A stretch of DNA of 9,754 nucleotides from contig JANXXZ010000103.1 of NCBI GenBank assembly GCA_025350385.1, positions 1-9,754 of the forward strand, read 5' to 3'. The DNA comes from Bacteroidales bacterium. Lineage in GTDB: Bacteria; Bacteroidota; Bacteroidia; Bacteroidales; UBA4417. A model generated the notes under the pieces. The model did no database searches. It saw nothing but the letters and a program-made list of their open reading frames with translations, and was not told where the DNA came from. Below, in pieces: positions 1-7,131 of this stretch (the stretch's first letter is position 1; each line of letters starts with the position of its first letter). The translations under genes were made by a program, and so were the position numbers.

Positions 1-1
1 C

Positions 2-229
2 AAGGCCGCGCCCGCCGCGGAGGGGGAAGAGCGCCATGCCGCCCGGGAGGAAGTGCGCGAGAGCACCGAGCGCTATCGCTTCCTGGCCGATGCCATGCCG
101 CAGATGGTGTGGACGTCCCGGCCCGACGGGTGGCTCGATTACTACAACCAGCGCTGGCACGAATATACCAGTCTGACCCTGGAACAGAGTCAGGGCTGGG
201 GATGGGCGCCCGCCATTCACCCGGACGAT
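2..229 (+). CDS. Fragment of a PAS-domain sensor protein from a high-G+C bacterium, truncated at both ends
   Basis: The frame is open from base 2 and has no start in the window; a GTG at 53 lies inside the protein and is not a convincing start. The first 23 or so residues are Ala/Glu/Arg-rich, like the coiled-coil linker before a PAS domain. Then comes a PAS_3/PAS_4-type segment: RYRFLADAMPQMVW, DG..DYYNQRW.EYT, and a final GWGW...IHPDD, the usual pattern of PAS domains in sensor kinases and diguanylate cyclases. The homology stops at HPDD (218-229), where a PAS domain should continue for some 40 more residues. Almost every third codon position is G or C, unlike the rest of the window. No output domain is visible, so kinase versus cyclase cannot be decided. 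The codon bias suggests a proteobacterium, which is inference. The frame runs on to a stop at 272-274, but those last residues are antisense receptor sequence. Confidence 0.8.
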
Positions 230-236
230 GGAGCGG
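226..236. other. Abrupt junction between foreign high-G+C DNA and Bacteroidota DNA
   Basis: PAS homology on the + strand runs to base 229 (end of HPDD). Receptor homology on the minus strand runs down to about base 230 (the YTYSRS motif of outer-membrane receptors, codons at 230-247). The two families therefore meet within a few bases with no linker, and both are cut in the middle of a conserved domain. Base composition changes at the same point. No inverted repeat, target duplication or integrase remnant is visible. A chimeric assembly or library molecule is the most economical explanation; a genuine recombination end cannot be excluded from sequence alone. Confidence 0.75.
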
Positions 237-2527
237 GAATATGTATATGTCAGCCATCCTTCGAGTTTCCTTGAGTTGCGTTTGATAAAGATCTCCATTC
301 CGTAAGCTTTCTGTTCTCCCTGCAGCACAGCGGTTTCCAGGTTCGGGTTATTCAAAAAGTCAGCGCCATCCTTAAATTCAGGGAAATTATCCGTGGTTTT
401 TAAATAGCATTCTACCGATGTTTCCCAGCCTGCTTCCGGCATTTTCCGGAAAACGCCGACCGAATACTGGTTGCTTTTGGATGGAGCCAGGTGATAATCA
501 GCCAATTTCCATTGGGTGTTGGGCGAAATGGAAACAGTATTGCTTAGCATGAAAAGATTCTGGCTCATCTGGTTGAAACTGATTTTTATGGATCCGTTCA
601 TATCCGTTTCAAAAGTGATGGCAGCCCTCAACTGGGGAGTTCCGTACCATTTGATTGGCTGGTTCTTGCTGAAAAGGATGGAATCAGTGATGTTCTGCGC
701 TTCTGTGGCAGTTCCCTGCAGGTAAGTATATACAGTTTTGGGACCAGTCGGCGTATACATTGAATATCGCAGTCCGACATTGAGGCTGAGCCATGGCATC
801 ACTTCGTAACTATCGGCCACATACAGGGAACTTTCAAAGGCTTGTTCTTTCCCCAGAACGATGGGTGATCGTAAAGATGCGGTTCCGAAAGGATTTACAG
901 TGCCCCTGTCGAGGTTATACCGGATGATATCAAGACCATACTCCAGGGTGTTTTTATCCCCTGTAACATGGTTAAAATCAGCCCGGGCTTCATACTGCCC
1001 TATCTGGTAAATGTGCCGGTAAGCCGATGATATTTCCTGCACATCGGTGGTAGTAAACGAATACTGTGAGGCAATAAGAGCGTATTCAGCACGTAACGAA
1101 TTGCTGTAATTATGGCTGAAGTTCAACGCAATTCCGCTGTTAGCGTATTTAAAGCTGTTTATTTCCGATAAATCGAATTTGTCCCTGCTGTGATAGGCGA
1201 AAAGGGATACCTGGGTTTTGCTGATATCGTAGGTAAGTGAAGCCGAAAAATCGCTGAAGGCGGCCCTGCTTTTGCGTATGTCGGGAGCATTGATCTGGCC
1301 CAGGATCCAGTCAGAATAGGATGACCTTGCGCTGATGAGGTATGAGCAGGTATCCTTTTTCAACGGACCTTCCAGAACGATGTTGGATGCCACCGGGCTG
1401 ATCCCGCCCCGGGCCATGAACCTTTTGCGGTTCCCCTGACGGGTAATGATATTGAAAACAGATGATAACCGTCCGCCGTATTGTGCCGGTATGTGTCCTT
1501 TGTAAATTGAGAAGTCCTTGATGATATCCGCGTTGAACGAGGGGAAAAAGCCGAAAAGGTGTGAAGTATTGAAAATTGGGATCTTGTTAATATAGAAAGC
1601 GTTCTGGTCGGAACTGCCGCCGCGGACGTTTATCCCTGCCGAGCCTTCTCCTACACTTACTATTCCGGGTAACATCTGTGATATTTTAAGGATGTCGCGT
1701 TCACCCATCATCATGGGTATCTCACGGATTGATTTGACTGAAAGTTTTTCCAGCCCTGGGTCCTTTAGTTTCATGCTCATCTGGCGGTCGCCATAAACAA
1801 CCACTTCCTTCATCTGGATGATCGCTCTTTTCATGCTGATCGTGAAATCACCGTCGGAAATCACCTCGAACTGGTATTTTTTCTTTTGCAATCCTACATG
1901 CTCGAATAGGGCATTATATTTCCCCGGGAGTAAAACTATGGTCAGAAAGCCGTTCAGATCAGTTACCGCTCCTGTTTTGGTTTCGGTGATAAACATAGTG
2001 GCGCCAATAGCAGGTTCCCCTGTTTCCTCTTCAATAATGCGTCCCTGTATCGATGCTTTTACACCGTTCCTGGCCAGCCCGGGTTTCCCTATCCGGATGG
2101 TTTGAGTTACATCTGATTTCCTGCCTGTAATATACCGGTCTTCACTTTCGGTGGTTGTTTTGGCTTTTGTGGTTTCGGGGATGGTTTTATGGTTAAGACG
2201 TTCGAAATCAGGAAGCTGAGTAAGTAGATTTTCGTTAAGTGAAATCACCAGGCTGTTGTGCCAGGCAGAAACCCTGAGATTGGTACCTTTCAATGCCTCA
2301 GTTACAGCAGCCAGGATGCTGATGCTGTCTGCATCAAGGGTAACCTTAACCTGGCTTACCCAGGCTTCCTGGTAATAGACCGTAACACCCGTTTCCTGCT
2401 TAATAACCTGGCAAAACTCGATGAAAGTAGCGTTTGAAAGGTGACATGATATTTTCTGTTCGGGTCCGTTTTCCTTGGCGGGAGATCCGAGTAAAATGAG
2501 TTGAAGTAAGAGAATTCCTGTTGTCAC
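230..2527 (-). CDS. TonB-dependent outer-membrane receptor with STN and carboxypeptidase-regulatory domains, 3' truncated
   Basis: Outer-membrane gated channel that imports an unknown substrate using TonB energy. I read 766 codons from a GTG at 2527 down to the junction at 230; the frame stays open to base 1 through foreign DNA, so the true stop is missing. The start is GTG: upstream in frame there are only CTG and then a TGA, and no ATG. Residues 1-17 form a short hydrophobic signal. Residues ~25-97 resemble an STN domain (the fold that in FecA-type transducers passes a signal to an anti-sigma factor). Residues ~159-243 are a carboxypeptidase-regulatory-like domain (SIQGRI...GEPAIGATMFI...VTDLNGF). 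Residues ~262-365 are the plug, with INVRGGSSDQNAFYIN and PAQYGGRLSSVFNI. The rest is aromatic-rich barrel ending at EGWLTYTYSRS. Relatives continue for roughly 150-200 more residues. The substrate is unknown; no SusD-like lipoprotein, FecR or sigma factor gene is adjacent. Confidence 0.9.
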
Positions 2528-2529
2528 TA
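2525..2529 (-). promoter_or_regulatory. One-base stop/start overlap (TAGTG) linking the secreted protein to the receptor
   Basis: On the minus strand the TAG stop of the 231-residue protein (2529-2527) shares its G with the GTG start of the receptor (2527-2525). No Shine-Dalgarno sequence precedes the GTG. The arrangement suggests translation of the receptor by re-initiating ribosomes, so the two proteins would be made together. The start choice is supported by the absence of any ATG between the in-frame upstream TGA and this codon. Confidence 0.6.
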
Positions 2530-3222
2530 ATATAAAGTATTGCAGAAGGTTATCAGCTCAAGCATGGTTTTATCATCGGCTTTTTTGGTGTCGATCTTGT
2601 TAAGCCGCATGTATTTCTTAATGGATACCTGTATGGAAGGATCGAATGCGGAAAGAAAGTTCCTGTTGTTCCTGAATTTCCTGTGTTCGGAACCAATTTC
2701 CAGGAACATCTCTTTTTTGGGTGGTAAAAAAACGTAGAAAGGTGTATAATAGTAAAAGTCAATCTTCTGTTCTTTGGTCCAGTAGTATAAAAGCCGGAAT
2801 TTACCTTTGCCCAGCACCTGGCAGATTCGCAGGGATGTATCCTGGAAGCGGATCATTTCGAAGTTGGCTGTTCCCATGCTGAATCCCACAAGCCATGCTT
2901 TTGACAGAGAGATAATATTATTGGTGCTTAGTGGATTATCGTATTTCAAAAGAACCAGCTGATTAAAGACATCATAGTTGAGCTGAAGATGATCATAGGT
3001 AACACCTTTGATAATCACCGAGCCTTCAGTAAAACCGGGTCCTGCCAGGTATTGATTCCCTTTGGTATCGGAACGGAGGAAGTATTTGTATATTTCACCG
3101 TTATATAATTTGGGATCAAGTCCATAAATCTTGTCAAATCCGGTATTAACTTCCTGGGCTGAAATTGATTCAAGGGTTAAGAATAAGAAAACTGAGAGGG
3201 TAACAGTACTGAGGAGCTTCAT
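2527..3222 (-). CDS. Secreted protein of unknown function, first gene of a pair with the TonB-dependent receptor
   Basis: The protein has 231 residues. Residues 1-22 form a signal peptide (MKLLSTVTLSVFLFLTLESISAQ) with a likely signal peptidase I site near SAQ and no lipobox cysteine, so the product should be periplasmic or exported. The mature part is rich in aromatic residues and short beta-type segments (LYNGEIYKYFL, GPGFTEGSVIIKGVTYDHLQLNYD, FRLLYYWTKEQKIDFYYY). It ends in a basic helical stretch (~200-231) with KKYMRLNKIDTKKADDKTMLELI. I do not recognise a named domain; it looks like one of the conserved uncharacterised Bacteroidota secreted proteins. The stop codon overlaps the start of the receptor gene, which strongly suggests a shared function, perhaps a periplasmic or surface accessory of the receptor. 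That role is inference. It is not FecR-like: there is no transmembrane segment after the N-terminus and no FecR motif. Confidence 0.85.
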   Translation of the reverse strand: MKLLSTVTLSVFLFLTLESISAQEVNTGFDKIYGLDPKLYNGEIYKYFLRSDTKGNQYLAGPGFTEGSVIIKGVTYDHLQLNYDVFNQLVLLKYDNPLSTNNIISLSKAWLVGFSMGTANFEMIRFQDTSLRICQVLGKGKFRLLYYWTKEQKIDFYYYTPFYVFLPPKKEMFLEIGSEHRKFRNNRNFLSAFDPSIQVSIKKYMRLNKIDTKKADDKTMLELITFCNTLY

Positions 3223-3395
3223 TTGTTGGTTGTGCAGTAGGGCAGATTTGTCTTACTAATAATTGCCAAATTTATCAATTCTATACTTCTTAAATAGCTA
3301 TTGTGTTATTAAATATATAATTTGATGGAATTCGTTTAGCATTAAGCTGCCACAGCCTGAAACTTTCTTAATTTCGTTTCTCAATTAAGCCTAGT
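3223..3395. promoter_or_regulatory. AT-rich divergent promoter region between two envelope gene units
   Basis: This 173-base gap separates the minus-strand secreted protein/receptor pair from the plus-strand PorE-like gene, so both transcripts should start here. It is clearly richer in A and T than the flanking genes. On the minus strand a perfect -7 element is present (separate entry). For the plus-strand gene I see only imperfect candidates: TAATTTG at 3318-3324 (one base shorter than consensus) and TAATTTCG at 3369-3376. No clear operator palindrome is visible. Confidence 0.5.
3267..3274 (-). promoter_or_regulatory. Candidate Bacteroidota -7 promoter element for the secreted protein/receptor pair
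   Basis: The minus strand reads TAAATTTG, an exact match to the Bacteroidota primary sigma factor -7 consensus TAnnTTTG. It lies about 45 bases before the ATG at 3222, leaving a short untranslated leader. I found no TTG at the expected -33 distance, so the call rests on one element only. Confidence 0.35.
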
Positions 3396-5306
3396 ATGAG
3401 AACATTTTATTATTGTACCCTTCTGATAATATTCTTATTCCCGGTAAGATCAGTCCTTGCCCAGGCGGATAAAAACAGCAAGGCTGACCGTCTTTTCGAA
3501 AAAGCAGAACAGTCGTACGGACACCGTGATTACCTCCAGGCAATGAAGCAGGTGAGGGAAGTGCTGAAGGAAGATCCTGACTACCTGGATGCCTTCCTGT
3601 TGCTGGGCGATATGTATTACGACCTGAAACAACCTGTTGAGGCCATTGCAGCCTATACCAGGGCCGTGGCTATTGATTCTGCCTCGTTTCCACCGGTGTA
3701 TTACATCATGGCAAATCTGCAGTTTGAGCTGGAGCGTTTTCCGGATGCTAAAAAGAACTATATCACTTATCTCACCTATCGTCCAAAAAGCCAGGTTGAA
3801 ATTCAGAAAGCTGAACGGAATATCCGCTTATGCGATGTGCGGTCGGAGCTGATGAAACACCCGGTTCCTTTTAACCCGGTTAACCTGGGACCGAAAATAA
3901 ATACCGAAGGATTTGAATATATTAATTCAGTCTCGATGGATGAAGAGCAGATGCTTTTTACCCGTAAAGGAATCAGCCCCGGTGAAAATGAACGATTTTT
4001 CAGCTCGAGGAAATTTGCCGGTGAATGGACTCTTGCCCTCGAAATGGAACCTCCCGTCAATTCGCAGGGAAACCAGGGCGCTTTATGCCTTTCGCCCGAT
4101 GGAATGTCGTTGTTCATGACCTGTTGCAGCCGCCGTGATTCCTATGGGAGCTGCGACCTGTACGTTTCGCACCGCAGGGGAAACTCCTGGAGTGAGCCAC
4201 AAAACCTTGGACCTCACATTAATTCCACGGCCTGGGATTCGCAACCGTGTCTCGCGGCCGATGGCCGGACACTCTTCTTTGTGAGTACACGGAAAGGCGG
4301 TTTTGGTGGTTCCGACATCTATAAGAGTATACTTCAGCCTGACGGTTCCTGGAGCGCACCGGAGAACCTGGGCGATTCTATCAATACTTCAGCCAACGAG
4401 ATGGCCCCGTTCATCCACCAGGATGGTAGGACTTTGTACTTTTCATCAGCAGGTCACCCTGGGATGGGTGGCGCCGACCTTTTTGTTTCAAGGATGAATT
4501 CTGCCGGAAACTTTTCAAAGCCTGTTAATCTCGGTTACCCAGTGAATACTAAAAATGATGAGATAAACCTGGTAATCAATCCAGGGGGCGACGCCGCCTA
4601 TATTTCAAGTGCAAAGGAGGGCGGATTTGGCAACACGGATATCTACCGGTTTGAGCTTCCTAAAGAAGCACGGCCAGCTCCTGTATCCTATGTAAAAGGA
4701 AAAGTATTTGATAATAACGACAAACACCCGCTGGCCGCAGGTTTTGAACTCATTGATATGCAGTCGGGCAAAACAGTGGTAAATTCCAGTTCCGATGCTG
4801 TAAATGGCGAATTTATCCTTTCCCTCCCGGTTGATAAGGATTATGCGCTCAATGTTTCCTGTTCCGGCTACCTTTTTTATTCTATGAATTTTAGTGTTCA
4901 AAAGAACAGCGATCGCAGCAACCCCCTGCAATTGGATGTTCCTATGCAACCGTTGCAGGTTGGAGAAAAAGTGGTGTTACACAATATCTTTTTTAAAACA
5001 GATAAATTTGACCTTGAACCGGATTCGAAGGCTGAATTAGATAAGTTGCTGGCGTTTCTGAATAAAAACCCCGGAATGAAAATTGAAATAAGCGGCCACA
5101 CCGATAATGTCGGCACCGAATTGCATAATATTGAATTGTCGCAGAACCGGGCTAATTCAGTGTTCAGCTACCTGGTAGCCAATGGTATCGATAAAAGTCG
5201 GCTGACCTATAAAGGGTATGGTAAATCAATGCCGGTTGATACCAATGATACTCCCGAAGGCCGAGCTAAAAACAGGCGGACGGAGTTTAAAGTGATGGCT
5301 AAGTAG
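3396..5306 (+). CDS. PorE-like periplasmic protein: TPR, PD40 propeller, carboxypeptidase-regulatory-like and OmpA peptidoglycan-binding domains
   Basis: The protein has 636 residues, close to the usual PorE-type length. Domains in order: signal peptide 1-22 (…SVLAQ), without a lipobox cysteine; TPR repeats ~28-131 (YLQAMKQVREVLKEDPDYLDAFLLLGDMYY); a WD40-like/PD40 beta-propeller ~165-418 with repeats such as LSPDGMSLFMT, AADGRTLFFVSTRKGGFGGSDIY and HQDGRTLYFSSAG; a carboxypeptidase-regulatory-like domain ~431-515; and an OmpA C-terminal domain ~526-634. In the last, GHTDNVG supplies Asp570 and LSQNRA supplies Arg585, spaced 15 apart as in the diaminopimelate-binding pair of OmpA, so peptidoglycan binding is well supported. 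PorE of Porphyromonas gingivalis has this same architecture and links the type IX secretion machine to the cell wall. Bacteroidota carry many paralogues, and no PorP/SprF or other type IX gene is adjacent, so assignment to that machine is uncertain. It is transcribed divergently from the receptor pair. Confidence 0.9.
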   Translation: MRTFYYCTLLIIFLFPVRSVLAQADKNSKADRLFEKAEQSYGHRDYLQAMKQVREVLKEDPDYLDAFLLLGDMYYDLKQPVEAIAAYTRAVAIDSASFPPVYYIMANLQFELERFPDAKKNYITYLTYRPKSQVEIQKAERNIRLCDVRSELMKHPVPFNPVNLGPKINTEGFEYINSVSMDEEQMLFTRKGISPGENERFFSSRKFAGEWTLALEMEPPVNSQGNQGALCLSPDGMSLFMTCCSRRDSYGSCDLYVSHRRGNSWSEPQNLGPHINSTAWDSQPCLAADGRTLFFVSTRKGGFGGSDIYKSILQPDGSWSAPENLGDSINTSANEMAPFIHQDGRTLYFSSAGHPGMGGADLFVSRMNSAGNFSKPVNLGYPVNTKNDEINLVINPGGDAAYISSAKEGGFGNTDIYRFELPKEARPAPVSYVKGKVFDNNDKHPLAAGFELIDMQSGKTVVNSSSDAVNGEFILSLPVDKDYALNVSCSGYLFYSMNFSVQKNSDRSNPLQLDVPMQPLQVGEKVVLHNIFFKTDKFDLEPDSKAELDKLLAFLNKNPGMKIEISGHTDNVGTELHNIELSQNRANSVFSYLVANGIDKSRLTYKGYGKSMPVDTNDTPEGRAKNRRTEFKVMAK

Positions 5307-5370
5307 ACTGCAAAATTGAGTGGAATTGAGGGGACAAGGGGACGGGGAGACAAGGAGCAGGCGAGGAGCG

Positions 5371-5520
5371 AAGAGTGAAGGAGCGATGGAGCGAGGGCGT
5401 GAGGGAGTGAGGGAGCGATGGAGTGAGGGAGAGGGAGAGAGGGAGCGTGGGAGCTAGGGAGTAATGGAGCGAGGGAGCGATGGCCTGATAGGGTGAAGGA
5501 GTGATAAAGCAAGGGTGAGA
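5371..5520. repeat. Degenerate octamer tandem array, consensus GGGAGYGA
   Basis: About 19 consecutive units can be lined up with an 8-base period. Examples are AGGAGCGA (5379), TGGAGCGA (5387), GGGCGTGA (5395), GGGAGTGA (5403), GGGAGCGA (5411), TGGAGTGA (5419), GGGAGAGA (5433), GGGAGCGT (5441), GGGAGCTA (5449), GGGAGTAA (5457), TGGAGCGA (5465), GGGAGCGA (5473), AGGAGTGA (5497) and GGGTGAGA (5513). The phase slips once: a six-base unit sits at 5427-5432. Units are degraded toward the right end. The + strand is nearly all purine. Conservation of the period despite base changes points to old slippage-type expansion followed by drift, or to selection on the format. Function is unknown. Confidence 0.85.
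5427..5459 (+). other. Putative G-quadruplex within the octamer array
   Basis: Five GGG runs begin at 5427, 5433, 5441, 5449 and 5457, separated by loops of 3, 5, 5 and 5 bases. This satisfies the usual G3+N1-7 rule with one run to spare. It would form in the + strand, and in RNA if transcription of the PorE-like gene continues past its stop or if the regulator has a long leader. Folding is a prediction from sequence only. Confidence 0.5.
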
Positions 5521-5536
5521 TTAGCAGAAATAATTT

Positions 5537-5592
5537 TGAATCCGGCACCCGGCACCCGGCACTCAGCACTCAGCGCTCAGCGCCGGTACCCA
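5537..5592. repeat. Heptamer array A: eight consecutive degenerate 7-mers of format RGNNYYC
   Basis: Read in 7-base steps from 5537: TGAATCC, GGCACCC, GGCACCC, GGCACTC, AGCACTC, AGCGCTC, AGCGCCG, GTACCCA. The central units follow R-G-N-N-Y-Y-C, the same rule as the larger array at 7245-7363. There are no spacers, so this is not a CRISPR. It recalls in style the short tandemly repeated heptamers known from cyanobacterial intergenic DNA, but the sequence differs and I know of no named equivalent here. Confidence 0.8.
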
Positions 5593-5600
5593 TTATTCGC

Positions 5601-5616
5601 CACACACACACACACA
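5601..5616. repeat. (CA)8 dinucleotide microsatellite
   Basis: Eight perfect CA units follow shortly after heptamer array A and lie about 160 bases upstream of the regulator's start codon. A tract like this can change length by slippage. It lies upstream of the promoter candidate at 5682-5689, so length changes would not affect reading frame, and an effect on expression is speculative. Confidence 0.8.
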
Positions 5617-5662
5617 GATGGATGACCCAAGTTTCTCCATGTTAAATATAACAGCAGCTGGG

Positions 5663-5689
5663 TTGAAGTCGCAATAATCTATATATTTG
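5663..5689 (+). promoter_or_regulatory. Candidate Bacteroidota promoter for the sigma-54 response regulator
   Basis: TATATTTG at 5682-5689 matches the -7 consensus TAnnTTTG exactly. A TTG at 5663-5665 could be the -33 element; the 16-base spacing is a little shorter than typical. The predicted start of transcription is near 5697, giving a leader of about 80 bases before the ATG at 5779. No Shine-Dalgarno sequence precedes the ATG. I see no sigma-54 promoter (GG-N10-GC type) here. Confidence 0.45.
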
Positions 5690-5778
5690 TACTACAGGTG
5701 GAAACACTCATTTACTACTCTGGAATATGCATTGGAAAACTACACGTATACTGATCAAATCGGGAAAAACACTGAACC

Positions 5779-7131
5779 ATGAATAAAATACTGATTATTG
5801 ATGATGACGAATGGAACCGTGTGTTGATGAAAGACACCCTTAACAAGGAAGGTTATAAATTAGTTGAAGCAACTGATGGTGAAAAAGGCCTGGCTGCTGT
5901 CAAAAAAGAAAATCCGGATGTAGTAATTACTGACTATCTGATGCCTGGTCTTAACGGGTTGGAACTTCTTTCTGAAATCCACAAATTCAGGCACAACCTG
6001 CCGGTAATCCTGCTTACAGGTTTCGGGGATGTCGGACTGACCATAAAATCGATCCAGATGGGGGCTTTCGATTACCTCGAAAAGCCGATAAATCCTTCCC
6101 AGTTAAAGACCGCAGTGCGTGATGCCCTGGAATTACTTAAGGTGAGTAACAACCTCCAAAACATCATTCCTGAAGATATTTCCTCAGTTCTTGTCGATAA
6201 CCTTTTGGTCGGGAAAACTCCCCAGATGAAAAACATCTTCAAGAACATCGGCCGTATTTCGATGAACAAGGTGAATGTGATGATCCAGGGAGAAACCGGA
6301 ACCGGTAAGGAACTGATTGCCCGGCTTATTCATTTCTCGGGTATTACACGTGATAACCCCCTGGTGGTTGTGAACTGCAGTGCATTAACGGAATCATTGC
6401 TCGAGAGTGAACTCTTCGGCCATGTAAAGGGATCCTTTACCGGTTCAATACGCGATAAGGCGGGTAAATTTGAACAGGCTGGCGAAGGAACCATATTCCT
6501 CGATGAAATCAGTGAAGTTTCAATGAATACACAGGTAAAACTACTCCGCGTTATCCAGGAACTTGAGTTTGAGAAAGTAGGAGGGGAAACCACTATTCCC
6601 ATGAAAGCAAGGATCATTACTGCCACCAATAAAGACCTGGAAGAACTTATCAAACAGGGAAAATTCAGGGAAGATCTCTACTACCGTCTGAAAGTCTTTA
6701 CCATCCATCTTCCCCCTTTACGCGAACGCAGGGAAGATATCCGCGACCTTGTTATTCACTTCCTGAATAAACAGAATAAACGCTTCAATAAAAATTTAAA
6801 CAAGATTGGCGAGGGGGTAATAGAACTTTTACAGAAACACGACTGGCAGGGAAATGTGCGGGAACTGGAAAATACCATTCTCCAGGCCATTGTGATGTCG
6901 AAAGCGGATGTACTTGAAAAAGAAAACATCACCCTAATCACCCGCAGCCAACCGGTTGCAGAATCCCCTGCTGAAATGCCATTTAAGACATTGGCCGAAC
7001 TTGAAAAATTCCATATCAAACGGGTGCTGGATGAATTGAAATGGAATAAACAGGAAGCCGCCGGCTACCTGGATATTACACGCCCCACACTGAATGCCAA
7101 GATTGAGAAATACCAGCTATCTCAGGAGTGA
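5779..7131 (+). CDS. NtrC-family sigma-54-dependent response regulator
   Basis: A 450-residue transcription activator of the usual three-domain length. The receiver (~1-120) has the acidic pocket D8-D9-D10, phosphoacceptor D52 (ITDYLMPG), T80 and K102 (EKP). The AAA+ domain (~140-380) has Walker A GETGTGKE at 171-178, the sigma-54 contact loop at 218-223, Walker B GTIFLDEI with D242/E243, and the arginine-containing FREDLYYRL at 296-304. The C-terminus (~405-447) is a Fis-type helix-turn-helix (NKQEAAGYLDITRPTLNAKI). Phosphorylation by a histidine kinase should promote ring assembly, and ATP hydrolysis then opens sigma-54 promoters. One oddity is that the contact loop reads GSFTGS instead of the canonical GAFTGA; the essential F and T are kept, so activity is expected. 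No partner kinase is in the window, and the gene stands alone between repeat-filled gaps. It is convergent with the next gene; its targets are unknown. Confidence 0.95.
   Translation: MNKILIIDDDEWNRVLMKDTLNKEGYKLVEATDGEKGLAAVKKENPDVVITDYLMPGLNGLELLSEIHKFRHNLPVILLTGFGDVGLTIKSIQMGAFDYLEKPINPSQLKTAVRDALELLKVSNNLQNIIPEDISSVLVDNLLVGKTPQMKNIFKNIGRISMNKVNVMIQGETGTGKELIARLIHFSGITRDNPLVVVNCSALTESLLESELFGHVKGSFTGSIRDKAGKFEQAGEGTIFLDEISEVSMNTQVKLLRVIQELEFEKVGGETTIPMKARIITATNKDLEELIKQGKFREDLYYRLKVFTIHLPPLRERREDIRDLVIHFLNKQNKRFNKNLNKIGEGVIELLQKHDWQGNVRELENTILQAIVMSKADVLEKENITLITRSQPVAESPAEMPFKTLAELEKFHIKRVLDELKWNKQEAAGYLDITRPTLNAKIEKYQLSQE

Larger units (their letters stand above)
5307..5778. other. 472-base gene-free region filled with degenerate short-period repeats
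   Basis: From left to right this gap holds a G-run-rich lead-in (GGGG at 5330-5333, 5338-5341 and 5344-5347), an octamer array (5371-5520), a short AT-rich spacer, a heptamer array (5537-5592), a CA microsatellite (5601-5616) and an AT-rich stretch with a promoter candidate for the downstream regulator. I see no credible gene and no clear hairpin-plus-U-tract terminator after the stop at 5306. A near-palindrome GCGCTCAGCGC inside the heptamer array has a very small loop and no U tract. Confidence 0.7.

Noticed and set aside
53..274. The apparent complete 73-codon plus-strand gene
   Set aside because: The GTG at 53 is inside a longer frame open to the window edge, and the last 15 codons are antisense receptor sequence after the junction. 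It is a truncated PAS gene, not a small protein.
1818..2105. Plus-strand open frame of 95 codons
   Set aside because: It is antisense to the carboxypeptidase-regulatory domain region of the receptor, which has clear homology on the minus strand.
5207..5569. Minus-strand open frame of 120 codons, rich in Pro, Ser, Leu and His
   Set aside because: It is a translation of the octamer array (TCRCTCCC on this strand) and then runs antisense into the end of the PorE-like gene. The repetitive Ser-Leu-Pro pattern comes from the DNA repeat, and no domain is visible.
5571..5590. Possible terminator hairpin (GCGCTCAGCGC and outer CCGG matches)
   Set aside because: The loop is only one to three bases, there is no T tract, and the symmetry is a by-product of the AGCGCTC/AGCGCCG heptamers.
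5371..5592. Possible CRISPR-like array
   Set aside because: Units are 7-8 bases long, directly abutting and without spacers, and no cas gene is present.
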